DNA of 64,000 bases from a virus. Positions 6,775 to 12,693 of this stretch are shown here, in pieces. The DNA is taken from positions 1 to 64,000 of IMG/VR virus record IMGVR_UViG_3300032116_000124; one strand, given 5' to 3'. The translations under genes were made by a program, and so were the position numbers. The notes under the pieces were generated by a model that saw only the letters and a program-made list of their open reading frames with translations, made no database searches and was not told the DNA's origin. Each line of letters starts with the position of its first letter. The stretch's first letter is position 1.

Positions 6775-6939
6775 CTACATATCATACTCACGACGCCACT
6801 GTTTGTCAACGGCCTTGCGGGTACGCTGTCGCTTGGGGCGATTGTCGAACGTAGTATCCGTTTTGTGTTCCCTGTGTCCCTGACGCATTTCCCACGGCAT
6901 AACCTTCTTGATTTTGATTACGTTGCGGCGTGGCCTCAT
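6775..6939 (-). CDS. Basic hypothetical protein overlapping the next gene
   Basis: Very basic protein (about 54 aa from ATG 6939; 41 aa if it starts at 6903) with DNRPKRQRTRKAVDKQWRRE near its end. Overlaps the C-terminal third of the membrane-anchored protein at 6806-7165 in another minus-strand frame. The composition looks genuine and RNA- or DNA-binding-like, but there is no convincing ribosome-binding site. One of the two frames may be chance. Confidence 0.4.
   Translation of the reverse strand: MRPRRNVIKIKKVMPWEMRQGHREHKTDTTFDNRPKRQRTRKAVDKQWRREYDM
6781..6809 (-). promoter_or_regulatory. Sigma-70 promoter for tRNA-Gln/Asn
   Basis: TTGACA, 17 nt, TATGAT, 9 nt before tRNA-Gln and inside the 3' end of the overlapping coding frames. 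Confidence 0.8.
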
Positions 6940-7165
6940 ATCGTCGTTGTTGTGGAGGGTAATCATACCATGTACCATTTTCGTGTTGGTAATAAACCTT
7001 ATTTGTGTTAGGATCGTAAGCCATCAAACAATACTGAATCGGATAGTTAGTTTTTACACTATCGGTTTGATTTGTCAAGGGTTTGAGTTGACCGTTTGAA
7101 TAATCCTTATACCCATTATAAACAAAACCCAATAATGCCAAAACTATTGGAATCCATTGTACCAT
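6806..7165 (-). CDS. Membrane-anchored hypothetical protein (119 aa)
   Basis: From ATG 7165 (AAAGGG 7 nt upstream) the protein starts MVQWIPIVLALLGFVYNGY, one transmembrane helix, followed by a polar domain and a low-complexity Gln/Gly/Tyr-rich tail. An upstream ATG at 7201 would add 12 residues. A TTGACA...TACAAT pair overlaps the start codon, which would put transcription inside the gene, so that pair is probably fortuitous. Confidence 0.6.
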   Translation of the reverse strand: MVQWIPIVLALLGFVYNGYKDYSNGQLKPLTNQTDSVKTNYPIQYCLMAYDPNTNKVYYQHENGTWYDYPPQQRRYEATPQRNQNQEGYAVGNASGTQGTQNGYYVRQSPQATAYPQGR

Positions 7166-7273
7166 ACCGTTTCCCTTTGTCAAGAGCCGCTTCGTTCCCA
7201 TACCCTAGTATCGACATTCTGTAGACATCACTTTAAAAAATCTTTGGCATGGTATTCGCCGCCCGCGGATTTG

Positions 7274-7303
7274 CCCTAAGTCCTTTATGGCCAAAGGTTT
7301 AGG
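7274..7303 (-). repeat. R1 stem-loop copy
   Basis: CCCTAAG...TTTAGG outer arms and CCTTT...AAAGG inner arms, then a GC-rich block and GATTTTTT in the minus direction. It follows tRNA-Arg directly and so probably terminates its transcript. Confidence 0.7.
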
Positions 7304-7305
7304 AA

Positions 7306-7377
7306 TAGCCCCAAGAGGAATCGAACCTCTAACCAGTGCTTAGAAGGCACTTGTTATATCCATTTAACTATGGGGCC
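7306..7377 (-). tRNA. tRNA-Arg (UCU)
   Basis: 72 nt. Acceptor GGCCCCA/TGGGGCT (G-U first pair), D stem GTTA/TAAC, anticodon stem AGTGC/GCACT with loop CTTCTAA, T arm AGAGG-TTCGATT-CCTCT. Reads AGA, the dominant arginine codon of the structural genes to the right. Confidence 0.92.
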
Positions 7378-7382
7378 GTCAA

Positions 7383-7596
7383 CGCCGCAAGCCCCGGTGG
7401 CGTCCCACCGAGGCTATGCGGTTCGATAGTGTTGTCATCTTACTATCTTATATAGTAATAATCTCTAAAGGGTAGACAACTTCGTGGTTACCATCCACTT
7501 ATCTGGTTGGTTAGACCCCTTTAGGTTGCACCTTTGGCCTTGCAACGAGCCATCTTACCTATTACGCGGGAGTTACCCCGCCGCACTATGCCTAAA
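7383..7596 (-). ncRNA. Putative structured RNA upstream of tRNA-Arg
   Basis: About 210 nt between the promoter at 7602-7631 and tRNA-Arg, with no gene. On the minus strand there are several perfect helices: GCGGG/CCCGC, GTTGCA/TGCAAC, CTAAAGGG/CCCTTTAG enclosing GTGG/CCAC, GTTGTC/GACAAC crossing the previous helix, TTACTAT/ATAGTAA, and a long GC hairpin at 7384-7423. Crossing helices suggest a pseudoknot or two alternative folds. No known RNA family is recognised. A 10-residue frame (MARCKAKGAT) is included. Confidence 0.55.
7384..7423 (-). terminator. Strong GC hairpin before tRNA-Arg
   Basis: CCGCA and CCACCG-type arms form a stem of about 15 bp with a 4-nt loop. No T-run follows; tRNA-Arg starts 7 nt later. 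It may be a processing or pausing hairpin rather than a true terminator. Confidence 0.5.
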
Positions 7597-7621
7597 ATCT
7601 ATTTATACTGGCATAGTCCAG
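7562..7621 (-). promoter_or_regulatory. Promoter/inverted-repeat cassette, copy 1
   Basis: About 60 bp nearly identical to 7784-7842. In the minus direction ACTATGCC and GGCATAGT flank the -10 (TATAAA), and a GCGGG...CCCGC hairpin follows. The inverted repeat straddling the -10 looks like an operator or a 5'-end RNA hairpin. Confidence 0.65.
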
Positions 7622-7631
7622 TGATATTCAA
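7602..7631 (-). promoter_or_regulatory. Sigma-70 promoter of the 7.4-kb RNA
   Basis: TTGAAT, 18 nt, TATAAA. The -35 overlaps the stop codon of the 44-residue gene. Confidence 0.6.
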
Positions 7632-7762
7632 CTTTCGATAAGCGTAGCCTTGGTTTCGGTTCCAGTAGCATCATTTGCAAGATTCAACTGGTCATTCAAC
7701 CATCGAACAAACTCGCTCTTATCAAAATCTTGATTATCTGTAATCTCAACTGTAAACTTCAT
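7628..7762 (-). CDS. Small hypothetical protein (44 aa)
   Basis: Direct translation: MKFTVEITDNQDFDKSEFVR, then WLNDQLNLANDATGTETKAT and LIES. The ribosome-binding site is AAGAAAGAGAG. The N-terminus (MKFTVEI) resembles MQKFSFNVDV of the next upstream protein, so the two may be related. Function unknown. Confidence 0.7.
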   Translation of the reverse strand: MKFTVEITDNQDFDKSEFVRWLNDQLNLANDATGTETKATLIES

Positions 7763-7783
7763 AATATTCTCTCTTTCTTATTA

Positions 7784-7842
7784 CGCGGGTCGAAACCCGC
7801 CGCACTATGCCTAAAACCTGTTTATACTGGCATAGTCCAGTT
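7784..7842 (-). promoter_or_regulatory. Promoter/inverted-repeat cassette, copy 2
   Basis: Second copy of the 60-bp cassette, differing at a few positions from 7562-7621; the hairpin loop differs (GTCGAAAC versus AGTTACC) while the GCGGG/CCCGC stem is kept. Confidence 0.65.
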
Positions 7843-7849
7843 TTGTCAA
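7821..7849 (-). promoter_or_regulatory. Sigma-70 promoter for the 44-aa gene
   Basis: TTGACA, 17 nt, TATAAA; the spacer holds one arm of the ACTATGCC/GGCATAGT inverted repeat. The TTGACA overlaps the end of the upstream gene. Confidence 0.75.
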
Positions 7850-8106
7850 GCGGTAGCCTCCGCAGTCTCACGCTTAGACTTTTTCGGATTCGCGGAATCA
7901 CCCGCAGCATCCGCAGTCACGCCGGTCACCCTGGCACGCCAAACCTTGTAACCCTGCTCCGAAAACGCCTTGACTTCTCCAGCCTTGACGCTCGCGTGAA
8001 CGTCACCGGGAAGCGTATCGGCCAGACACTCACGAATAGCCTCAGTCACAACTTCGCGGTCGAGAGCATCGGCAACAACGTCAACATTGAAAGAAAACTT
8101 CTGCAT
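7846..8106 (-). CDS. Small hypothetical protein (86 aa)
   Basis: From ATG 8106 (GGAG 9 nt upstream): MQKFSFNVDVVADALDREVV and so on. It ends in an Ala/Lys-rich low-complexity tail (NPKKSKRETAEATA). A longer frame to 8175 only reads through the promoter. Possibly related to the 44-residue protein downstream. Function unknown. Confidence 0.65.
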   Translation of the reverse strand: MQKFSFNVDVVADALDREVVTEAIRECLADTLPGDVHASVKAGEVKAFSEQGYKVWRARVTGVTADAAGDSANPKKSKRETAEATA

Positions 8107-8146
8107 GATAAAAACTCCAAAAAGTGTAATCGAACCAAGTAAAGTA

Positions 8147-8175
8147 ATGATACCCAAACCATCATCACTTGTCAA
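8147..8175 (-). promoter_or_regulatory. Sigma-70 promoter
   Basis: TTGACA, 17 nt, TATCAT, 40 nt before the 86-residue gene. Confidence 0.75.
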
Positions 8176-8234
8176 GTGCTAGACCGAACTTTTTGGCGTT
8201 GCGGTTGGTTAGCGTCTTGTCGTGTGATGCTATC

Positions 8235-8262
8235 AGTATACCACTGTTATCGGCACTGTCAA
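8235..8262 (-). promoter_or_regulatory. Second, upstream sigma-70 promoter
   Basis: TTGACA, 16 nt with CCGATA, TATACT. Tandem with the promoter at 8147; the roughly 60 nt between them holds no ORF. Confidence 0.7.
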
Positions 8263-8290
8263 CACCGCTTCATGAATCTTTTTTTGATTT

Positions 8291-8321
8291 GCTGTAAGTT
8301 GTTGTGTAGCAAGGGTTTACG
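8291..8321 (-). repeat. R1 stem-loop copy
   Basis: R1 element (GTAAG...CAAGG...TTTACG) after the stop of 8345-8587, followed by AAAAAAAGATTC in the minus direction. Confidence 0.6.
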
Positions 8322-8344
8322 TCAAGGCGGCCGGCCGCCCTCGC

Positions 8345-8587
8345 CTATTCTTCGTCGCCCCTAGATAGTTCCCAACCCGCAGCCCTTACAATACTTTTAG
8401 TAGCGATCACATTAGTTTGTGGATCAGCACTAACATAATCCCTATAGCCACGTTCATCAACATAGAAATACTCGTCGATAGTATCAAACTTATTAGTCAA
8501 TAACAATCCACTAATCGCAGCCTCAAGAGCATCTCTTTTACTTAGTGTAACTTCTAGTGTGCCAGATTTGATATAAAACTTACCCAT
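8345..8587 (-). CDS. Small hypothetical protein (80 aa)
   Basis: Starts MGKFYIKSGTLEVTLSKRDA. ATG 8587 has GGAG 6 nt upstream, placed inside the last codons of the preceding gene, so translation is coupled. Mixed alpha/beta look, acidic end (SRGDEE). No known family. Confidence 0.65.
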   Translation of the reverse strand: MGKFYIKSGTLEVTLSKRDALEAAISGLLLTNKFDTIDEYFYVDERGYRDYVSADPQTNVIATKSIVRAAGWELSRGDEE

Positions 8588-8589
8588 GG

Positions 8590-8814
8590 TCAACTCCCAA
8601 GGCTAATAAGAATATCGTCGTCAAAATCGCCAAAATCCAAATCCTCGTCAATATCCAGCAGAGCATTTAGCCAGTAACCATGAATAAGTGTGTCGGCATT
8701 AGTACCAAAACTTATATCACTATTAGAAATAGCGTCCATTACATCGTCATAGTCTAACTTATTATGATCGCACACATCCTTCAAGGCCAGACATTCGTGA
8801 GTAAAACTTTTCAT
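8590..8814 (-). CDS. Small acidic hypothetical protein (74 aa)
   Basis: Strongly acidic C-terminal half (DIDEDLDFGDFDDDILISLG). AGGAG lies 5 nt before ATG 8814. Middle gene of a three-gene unit with 8823-9527 upstream. Function unknown. Confidence 0.65.
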   Translation of the reverse strand: MKSFTHECLALKDVCDHNKLDYDDVMDAISNSDISFGTNADTLIHGYWLNALLDIDEDLDFGDFDDDILISLGS

Positions 8815-8822
8815 TACAACTC

Positions 8823-9527
8823 CTAGTGAGAGGGAAACAACACGTTAGCCAAACCGCGAACACACAAGTTACAGTCTACACTACCCTTAGTCGGAGTGCA
8901 AGTCACAACGCCACGACCACGGCGGATTTCGGGACAAGTCACAAACTTCTCTCCGTCGATGATTACCAGTTTAGGCAGACTCTTACGCCACACTTCCGCA
9001 GCGGCTTTACGCTTGGGACGCTTTTTGGCAATCTTTTCGTCACTATCGCACCACGCGAACAGTTTGAAACCCGCCAGCGATGCCGTAGCCTTGTCATTAG
9101 CATTATGCACACTGGCATAGACTGCCATATACTTATCCATCATGCTAAGGCGAGGATCATAGATATGGGTATAAAACCACATATCGGGAAGCGTAGCACC
9201 ATCGGCAAGAATACTCTCGCAAGCCCACACTACATTGTCAACGTAGTCGGTGTCTAGTTCGCCATTGAGAAACCAATCGCCACGCTCATGCCAACGAATA
9301 CTCTTACCTTGACGAATAGCGTCCAGAATCATGGAGCGAATACGTCCACGCTCAGTAATGACGTTTTGCATACCAGCAGGACGAACATTAGGATACATTT
9401 TCTCAGTCTGCTCGGCATAACAACCGTTACCGAGAAACTCACACGTTGACGGACAAGTATCGCCAACTGGCCTAGAAACGACCAAACAACCCTTGCCCAA
9501 CTTGTCATTACCGTTTGCAACTTTCAT
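8823..9527 (-). CDS. Cysteine-rich phage protein (DUF7227-like)
   Basis: A 234-residue protein with GDTCPSTCEFLGNGCYAEQ near residue 23 and a C-terminal pair (VTCPEIRRGRGVVTCTPTKG...DCNLC). The NGNDKLGKGC...RPVGDTCP start and the cysteine spacing are those of a protein family widespread in phages and mycobacteria, with suspected metal- or FeS-binding (SPL/radical-SAM-like) function. I am fairly sure of the family resemblance, not of the activity. Driven by its own consensus promoter. Confidence 0.65.
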   Translation of the reverse strand: MKVANGNDKLGKGCLVVSRPVGDTCPSTCEFLGNGCYAEQTEKMYPNVRPAGMQNVITERGRIRSMILDAIRQGKSIRWHERGDWFLNGELDTDYVDNVVWACESILADGATLPDMWFYTHIYDPRLSMMDKYMAVYASVHNANDKATASLAGFKLFAWCDSDEKIAKKRPKRKAAAEVWRKSLPKLVIIDGEKFVTCPEIRRGRGVVTCTPTKGSVDCNLCVRGLANVLFPSH

Positions 9528-9551
9528 GATTCTCTCCTAGCGTGTCTCGTG

Positions 9552-9580
9552 ATTCTACACTAGATTATCGGCACTGTCAA
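9552..9580 (-). promoter_or_regulatory. Sigma-70 promoter
   Basis: TTGACA, 17-nt spacer with CCGATAAT, TAGAAT; drives 8823-9527 and the two genes after it. Confidence 0.85.
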
Positions 9581-9600
9581 GCGGTTTTCTTTAGAAAAAG

Positions 9601-9660
9601 TTTGGCACGGTATTCGCGCCCGCCGCCTTGCCCTAAGTTGTTTAGCAGCAAGGCTTTAGG
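9601..9660 (-). terminator. R1 stem-loop plus intrinsic terminator
   Basis: Directly after the stop of 9661-10053. CCTAAAG/CTTAGG and CCTTGC/GCAAGG arms interleave (alternative hairpins), then GGCGCG-AATAC-CGTGCC with AAACTTTTT makes a terminator. Confidence 0.75.
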
Positions 9661-10053
9661 TCAAGAGAGATAACCCTCACAACCCAAATCGACCAGTTCT
9701 CGCAGCAGATTCTCAGCCGCTTCGGGAGTTGCAAGAGAGATGCTGTGCTTTGCTCCAACCTTAGCCGGAACAAACTTATCATACTTCCAACCGCCAACCA
9801 GATAGTCGGTCCATTCCTTGGCTTCCCTCAGTCCCCAGCCAGTATGGATACGAATAGCCTTGATGCACTTGATTCTGTTATCAAGGCTCAAGCCGCCGGT
9901 AATGGTAACGATCTTGTTCTGGTTCACACCCAACGCCACTTCGATAGCGTTGATGATGCGATCACGAAGGCTTCTGCCCTCATCACCACCGTAGTTGTCG
10001 CACTGGTTAGCGAACAGAACAGCCTCACGCACAGTCAAATCAACCTTGATCAT
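9661..10053 (-). CDS. Protein with ribosomal L7/L12 C-terminal-like domain
   Basis: A 130-residue protein. The C-terminal part (RIKCIKAIRIHTGWGLREAKEWTDYLVGG...ATPEAAENLLRELVDLGCEG) follows the L7/L12 C-terminal fold pattern (KI.VIKAVRE.TGLGLKEAK...EEAE.....L...GA). In ribosomes this domain binds translation factors; here it may contact host translation GTPases, which is inference. The N-terminal 45 residues are unassigned. Confidence 0.7.
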   Translation of the reverse strand: MIKVDLTVREAVLFANQCDNYGGDEGRSLRDRIINAIEVALGVNQNKIVTITGGLSLDNRIKCIKAIRIHTGWGLREAKEWTDYLVGGWKYDKFVPAKVGAKHSISLATPEAAENLLRELVDLGCEGYLS

Positions 10054-10475
10054 TCTCTTTCCTCTAAAATGTAGACTTGTTTACCGTTAGTAATCAGTGT
10101 TGCGTATTCAGTCTCATCCCACACAAACTCATTACTATCACTCTCACGACGCCAGTATGGATCACGAATGGGATTATAGTATAACTTCTCAAGGTTGTCA
10201 ACAGGCAAAATCGGATAAAAATCCTTGCGAAGCATAACCTCTTGGCACTTTACCCACCCACTCACATCATGCACACCACTCTCAAATACTTGCTTGGCTT
10301 TATTGGGCCGATTGCGAAGTCTACAACCCCTCATTTCCAACTGATATTCATTAGGGTCATAATAATACTCATCGACCTTCTTACTACCCTGCATAACCTT
10401 GATTTGCCAGTGCATAAAATGCTTTCCACCACCAAGATGGAATCGCACCTCACCGTACATTGGTTTCTGTTTCAT
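10050..10475 (-). CDS. Hypothetical protein (141 aa), apparently leaderless
   Basis: Begins MKQKPMYGEVRFHLGGGKHF; aromatic-rich, with KDFYPILPVDNLEKLYYNP. The TATACT box of its promoter ends 7 nt before ATG 10475, so the expected transcription start is the A of the ATG itself. An ATG at 10481 would lie before that point. It overlaps the L7/L12-like gene by 4 nt. No family recognised. Confidence 0.65.
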   Translation of the reverse strand: MKQKPMYGEVRFHLGGGKHFMHWQIKVMQGSKKVDEYYYDPNEYQLEMRGCRLRNRPNKAKQVFESGVHDVSGWVKCQEVMLRKDFYPILPVDNLEKLYYNPIRDPYWRRESDSNEFVWDETEYATLITNGKQVYILEERE

Positions 10476-10481
10476 GCTCAT

Positions 10482-10510
10482 AGTATACCTTATCGACCAA
10501 TGGTTGTCAA
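10482..10510 (-). promoter_or_regulatory. Sigma-70 promoter of a leaderless gene
   Basis: TTGACA, 17 nt, TATACT, with no room for a 5' leader. Confidence 0.8.
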
Positions 10511-10627
10511 GACCTTTAATCTTTCGCTGACTACAGCCACCCCAGCCAAATCCGAAGGATTAGGAAAAACAAGCGTTGGGTTGAGCCATACTCGACCGCC
10601 ATTTAACCGTGGCTTCTTTGATATCAT
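10490..10627 (-). CDS. Doubtful 45-aa ORF
   Basis: Reads MISKKPRLNGGRVWLNPTLV and ends TTIGR. It follows a good promoter (10659) but lacks a Shine-Dalgarno, runs through an R2 repeat and overlaps the next promoter. The stretch may instead be a non-coding leader. Confidence 0.25.
   Translation of the reverse strand: MISKKPRLNGGRVWLNPTLVFPNPSDLAGVAVVSERLKVLTTIGR
10522..10564 (-). repeat. R2 repeat copy
   Basis: Minus strand: CCTAATCC-TTC-GGATTTGG, variable block, GTAGTCAGCGAAAG. The AATCC/GGATT arms form a tight hairpin. Confidence 0.65.
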
Positions 10628-10658
10628 TCTGCCAACGGCCCACCCACTTGTCTCTCTA

Positions 10659-10687
10659 AGTATACTCTATTATCGGGCATTCGTCAA
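10659..10687 (-). promoter_or_regulatory. Sigma-70 promoter without a clear gene
   Basis: TTGACG, 17-nt spacer with CCGATAATA, TATACT. The roughly 140 nt transcribed before the next promoter hold only the doubtful 45-residue frame and an R2 repeat. Confidence 0.7.
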
Positions 10688-10696
10688 GCATCTCTT

Positions 10697-10723
10697 TAAA
10701 AAATCTTTGGCACAAAACGTGCC
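10697..10723 (-). terminator. Intrinsic terminator
   Basis: GGCAC-GTTTT-GTGCC hairpin followed by AAAGATTTTTT in the minus direction; ends the 11.5-10.7 kb operon. Confidence 0.8.
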
Positions 10724-10731
10724 CGCGGCCT

Positions 10732-10765
10732 CGCCCTAAGTGCTTTAGGAGCAAGGCTTTGCGTC
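10732..10765 (-). repeat. R1 stem-loop copy
   Basis: CCTTGC-T-CCTAA...TTAGG-GCGAGG, a nested 11-bp stem abutting the stop codon of 10764-10979. Confidence 0.75.
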
Positions 10766-10979
10766 AGATCACTAGATCGGCAGAGTTCTGTATGGATACT
10801 CTCTCTCTGGCCGCTCCGACTTTCTGGATCACCACCCTGTGGTCACCGAGAAACTCCACCGTACCATCCTCGCCCAGTGCGATCCACGCCTGACCACCGC
10901 CGCCATCGGCCGGATGGAAGAAAAACAGCGTCTCGCCCTCCTCCTCAAAATCGCTCCGAACCCACTTGCCATTGCTCAT
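10764..10979 (-). CDS. Small hypothetical protein (71 aa)
   Basis: Beta-rich protein (MSNGKWVRSDFEEEGETLFF...AWIALGEDGTVEFLGDHRVV). GC-rich coding sequence. Its start overlaps the stop of the upstream gene by 4 nt. No known family. Confidence 0.65.
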   Translation of the reverse strand: MSNGKWVRSDFEEEGETLFFFHPADGGGGQAWIALGEDGTVEFLGDHRVVIQKVGAARERVSIQNSADLVI

Positions 10980-11146
10980 CGCTTCTCCTCCACTACTTGA
11001 TACCGATGCTCATTGATGGTAATCGTACCACCAAACATACTCCAAGTCAACTCCTCTTTCATCGCTCGCTTGTGGGCCTTGAGCAGAGCAGGGTAGTCCT
11101 GCTGAAACTGCTCGTCGGTCGCATCAGTCCAGATTATTTGCATCAT
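10976..11146 (-). CDS. Small hypothetical protein (56 aa)
   Basis: From ATG 11146 (GGAG 7 nt upstream; second ATG at 11143): MMQIIWTDATDEQFQQDYPA and so on. The longer frame to 11197 has no ribosome-binding site. Coupled on both sides in a four-gene operon from promoter 11580. Confidence 0.6.
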   Translation of the reverse strand: MMQIIWTDATDEQFQQDYPALLKAHKRAMKEELTWSMFGGTITINEHRYQVVEEKR

Positions 11147-11297
11147 TTGTGATCTCCTTGAGTTCTGCCAGACGAGCATCCTTCTCGGTCCCGTCATCGT
11201 ATTCGACCCACGCGGCCCAACGCCCGATCAGTTGCACTACGGTTCCCTCATGGCCGATAATGCCGTTCCAACGAATCCGACTTCCAACGGTAATCAT
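11124..11297 (-). CDS. SH3/KOW-like small protein (57 aa)
   Basis: MITVGSRIRWNGIIGHEGTV, VQLIGRWAAWVEYDDGTE...: a small beta-barrel pattern (VGsrV...GHeGtVv......W...yDDG) also seen in the products at 17467, 18009 and 18303. Its ATG overlaps the stop of the upstream gene (ATGA), which rules out the longer frame. Such barrels bind nucleic acid or protein partners; the role here is unknown. Confidence 0.65.
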   Translation of the reverse strand: MITVGSRIRWNGIIGHEGTVVQLIGRWAAWVEYDDGTEKDARLAELKEITNDANNLD

Positions 11298-11557
11298 TCG
11301 ACGTTCACTCCGTATTTGTGACACTGAAACCTTTCGTCCACCTGTTCCGGCTCGTCGCACGGCTCGATCATTATCGAAATGCCGTTTGGTGCGGTGAACA
11401 CGGTGCGATAGGGACCATCTTCCCAATCCGGCATATCGTTGTTCACGCCGATCTGATCCATTACCAGTGCGTCGGCATGGAACGTGGCTAGATCGAAGTT
11501 GCGGAACGCCTTGACATGGATCACCCTGTCTCCCGTCACCATCAACACCAGATGCAT
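11294..11557 (-). CDS. Small hypothetical protein (87 aa)
   Basis: MHLVLMVTGDRVIHVKAFRN and so on; a mixed alpha/beta protein rich in Asp/Glu. First gene of the operon, AAGGAGAAGGG before ATG. No family recognised. Confidence 0.65.
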   Translation of the reverse strand: MHLVLMVTGDRVIHVKAFRNFDLATFHADALVMDQIGVNNDMPDWEDGPYRTVFTAPNGISIMIEPCDEPEQVDERFQCHKYGVNVE

Positions 11558-11579
11558 AACCCTTCTCCTTGTGATGCTA

Positions 11580-11607
11580 AGTCTACCATCTATTATCGGC
11601 CTGTCAA
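11580..11607 (-). promoter_or_regulatory. Sigma-70 promoter of a four-gene operon
   Basis: TTGACA, 16-nt spacer with CCGATAATAGA, TAGACT. Confidence 0.8.
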
Positions 11608-11619
11608 GAGGCTTTCTTT

Positions 11620-11690
11620 AAAAAAGTTTTGGCACGGCATTCGCGCCCGCGGCCTCGCTGTAAGTTATTTACTAGCAAGGCTTTATGGCG
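11620..11690 (-). terminator. R1 stem-loop plus terminator
   Basis: The stop codon TAA of 11683-11943 is the TAA of the R1 motif (CATAAAGCC...). Then GCGAGG, a GGCGCG...CGTGCC hairpin and AAAACTTTTTT. Confidence 0.75.
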
Positions 11691-11943
11691 ACCACGGATA
11701 ATCCTTTGGATATGGTTCGCTAGGCGGTTGCGGCTTGTCCTGTCCCTCGTCGGGCATCCACCACGGAGCATCCATATAATCTACATTTCCCCAAGATTCC
11801 CCACAATAGATATTATGAATACAAAACTTATCCTCATAGTTTATCTTATAAACCCCACGCCACACACCAATAGCCTCACCATAATAGATGATCTTTTGGC
11901 CGTTGATTGGGCGACGAGGCCCGTGAAAACTAATCCACTCCAT
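11683..11943 (-). CDS. Small hypothetical protein (86 aa)
   Basis: Trp/Tyr/Pro-rich (MEWISFHGPRRPINGQKIIY...APWWMPDEG...YPKDYPWSP). Such short tryptophan-rich proteins of the form ..WI.......P.dGq.vi.. are common on phages and resemble DUF551-type proteins, but the match is loose. Shares one base with the upstream stop. Confidence 0.65.
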   Translation of the reverse strand: MEWISFHGPRRPINGQKIIYYGEAIGVWRGVYKINYEDKFCIHNIYCGESWGNVDYMDAPWWMPDEGQDKPQPPSEPYPKDYPWSP

Positions 11944-12104
11944 TATACCCTCATTGCTATCTTTTCGTATTCACTAATCAAATCTGCTACCGTTATACCA
12001 TGCTCTTCTGCTAAAGTCAATGCCTCTTTCTTAGCAGGACTCATAATCAACATGGCATTCTTTAGAACCCTGAGAATCTTAAATATTGCTTCTTCTTTAG
12101 TCAT
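11943..12104 (-). CDS. Small helical protein (53 aa)
   Basis: MTKEEAIFKILRVLKNAMLI, then SPAKKEALTLAEEHGITVAD..., two predicted helices. The ATG at 12104 overlaps the stop of the upstream gene (ATGA), which fixes the start. Function unknown. Confidence 0.65.
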   Translation of the reverse strand: MTKEEAIFKILRVLKNAMLIMSPAKKEALTLAEEHGITVADLISEYEKIAMRV

Positions 12105-12364
12105 TCTTCCTCCGGTGGAAACAACCTGTTCCAAGCCTCATCATCGTTACCCGTCATCAGAATCTCACGCTGCTCCGCAGTCAGATGCGGAAAGCATTCT
12201 TGAATCAAACCACCATTAGCCCAACGATTAGCCTCGTCAAGATACGTCACAATAGAAAAACTATTACCGCTATTTGTAGTGCCACTAAAAGTCACGGTGC
12301 CACCATCATGGCTAACCCAACGCTCAACACGATCACTCAAACCAAATCTCTGAAAGCCAAGCAT
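12101..12364 (-). CDS. Phage protein of a widespread unknown family (87 aa)
   Basis: The C-terminal part (LIQECFPHLTAEQREILMTG, then NDDEAWNRLFPPEEE) fits the ..FP.L...qREflmTG....W...F pattern common in phage proteins of unknown function. AAGGAGAAAAGTT before ATG; own promoter at 12386. Confidence 0.65.
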   Translation of the reverse strand: MLGFQRFGLSDRVERWVSHDGGTVTFSGTTNSGNSFSIVTYLDEANRWANGGLIQECFPHLTAEQREILMTGNDDEAWNRLFPPEEE

Positions 12365-12385
12365 AACTTTTCTCCTTGTGCTACC

Positions 12386-12414
12386 ATTCTACTCTAGTAT
12401 TATCGTCAAGTCAA
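12386..12414 (-). promoter_or_regulatory. Sigma-70 promoter
   Basis: TTGACT, 17 nt, TAGAAT; lies just past the terminator of the structured RNA. Confidence 0.75.
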
Positions 12415-12418
12415 TAGG

Positions 12419-12462
12419 AAAAAACCAGCGAATCTTTTACGCCCCGATTCTATTGTCCTGGT
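12419..12462 (-). terminator. Intrinsic terminator of the 12.5-kb RNA
   Basis: ACCAG/CTGGT enclosing GAATC/GATTC, followed by six Ts in the minus direction. Confidence 0.8.
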
Positions 12463-12693
12463 GGCTACCCTGTTACGGACCATAGGAAACCGCCCACGGA
12501 AATCCTTCCTAGGCATAGTTCATGACTCATGCTGTCTGGCTCTTGGGAACGGTTACTGGTTGTATTGTAATGAGTTTAGGCTGCTCTCGCCGTTTCCGTG
12601 CTGCGCTTTCCTAGTTGGCTCTTTTATACGTTATTTATCCAACTAGCCTACTCATTGTATTACTCGTGGTCTGGATGCAATCCCACATAGATT
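12419..12693 (-). ncRNA. Putative structured non-coding RNA (275-400 nt)
   Basis: No ORF of note, yet flanked by two sigma-70 promoters (12700-12727 and 12825-12852) and a clear terminator. Expected start about 12693, or about 12818 from the outer promoter. Helices seen: AATGAGT/ACTCATT (12650-12656 with 12569-12575) plus AGGC/GCCT closing a multi-branch domain; CCTAGTTGG/CCAACTAG (12610-12646) inside it; TAGGAA/TTCCTA near 12484-12511; the terminator stem. I see no tmRNA, RNase P or group I intron core signature. Large phage RNAs such as GOLLD or ROOL are known, but no resemblance can be claimed by eye. Confidence 0.65.

Noticed and set aside
7156-7186. TTGACA-N16-TACAAT promoter over the start of 6806-7165
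   Set aside because: Transcription would begin after the ATG that has the good ribosome-binding site; probably chance, or a remnant.
11629-12219. 196-aa plus-strand ORF
   Set aside because: Lies opposite three tightly packed minus-strand genes and has no start signal; composition is that of an antisense frame.
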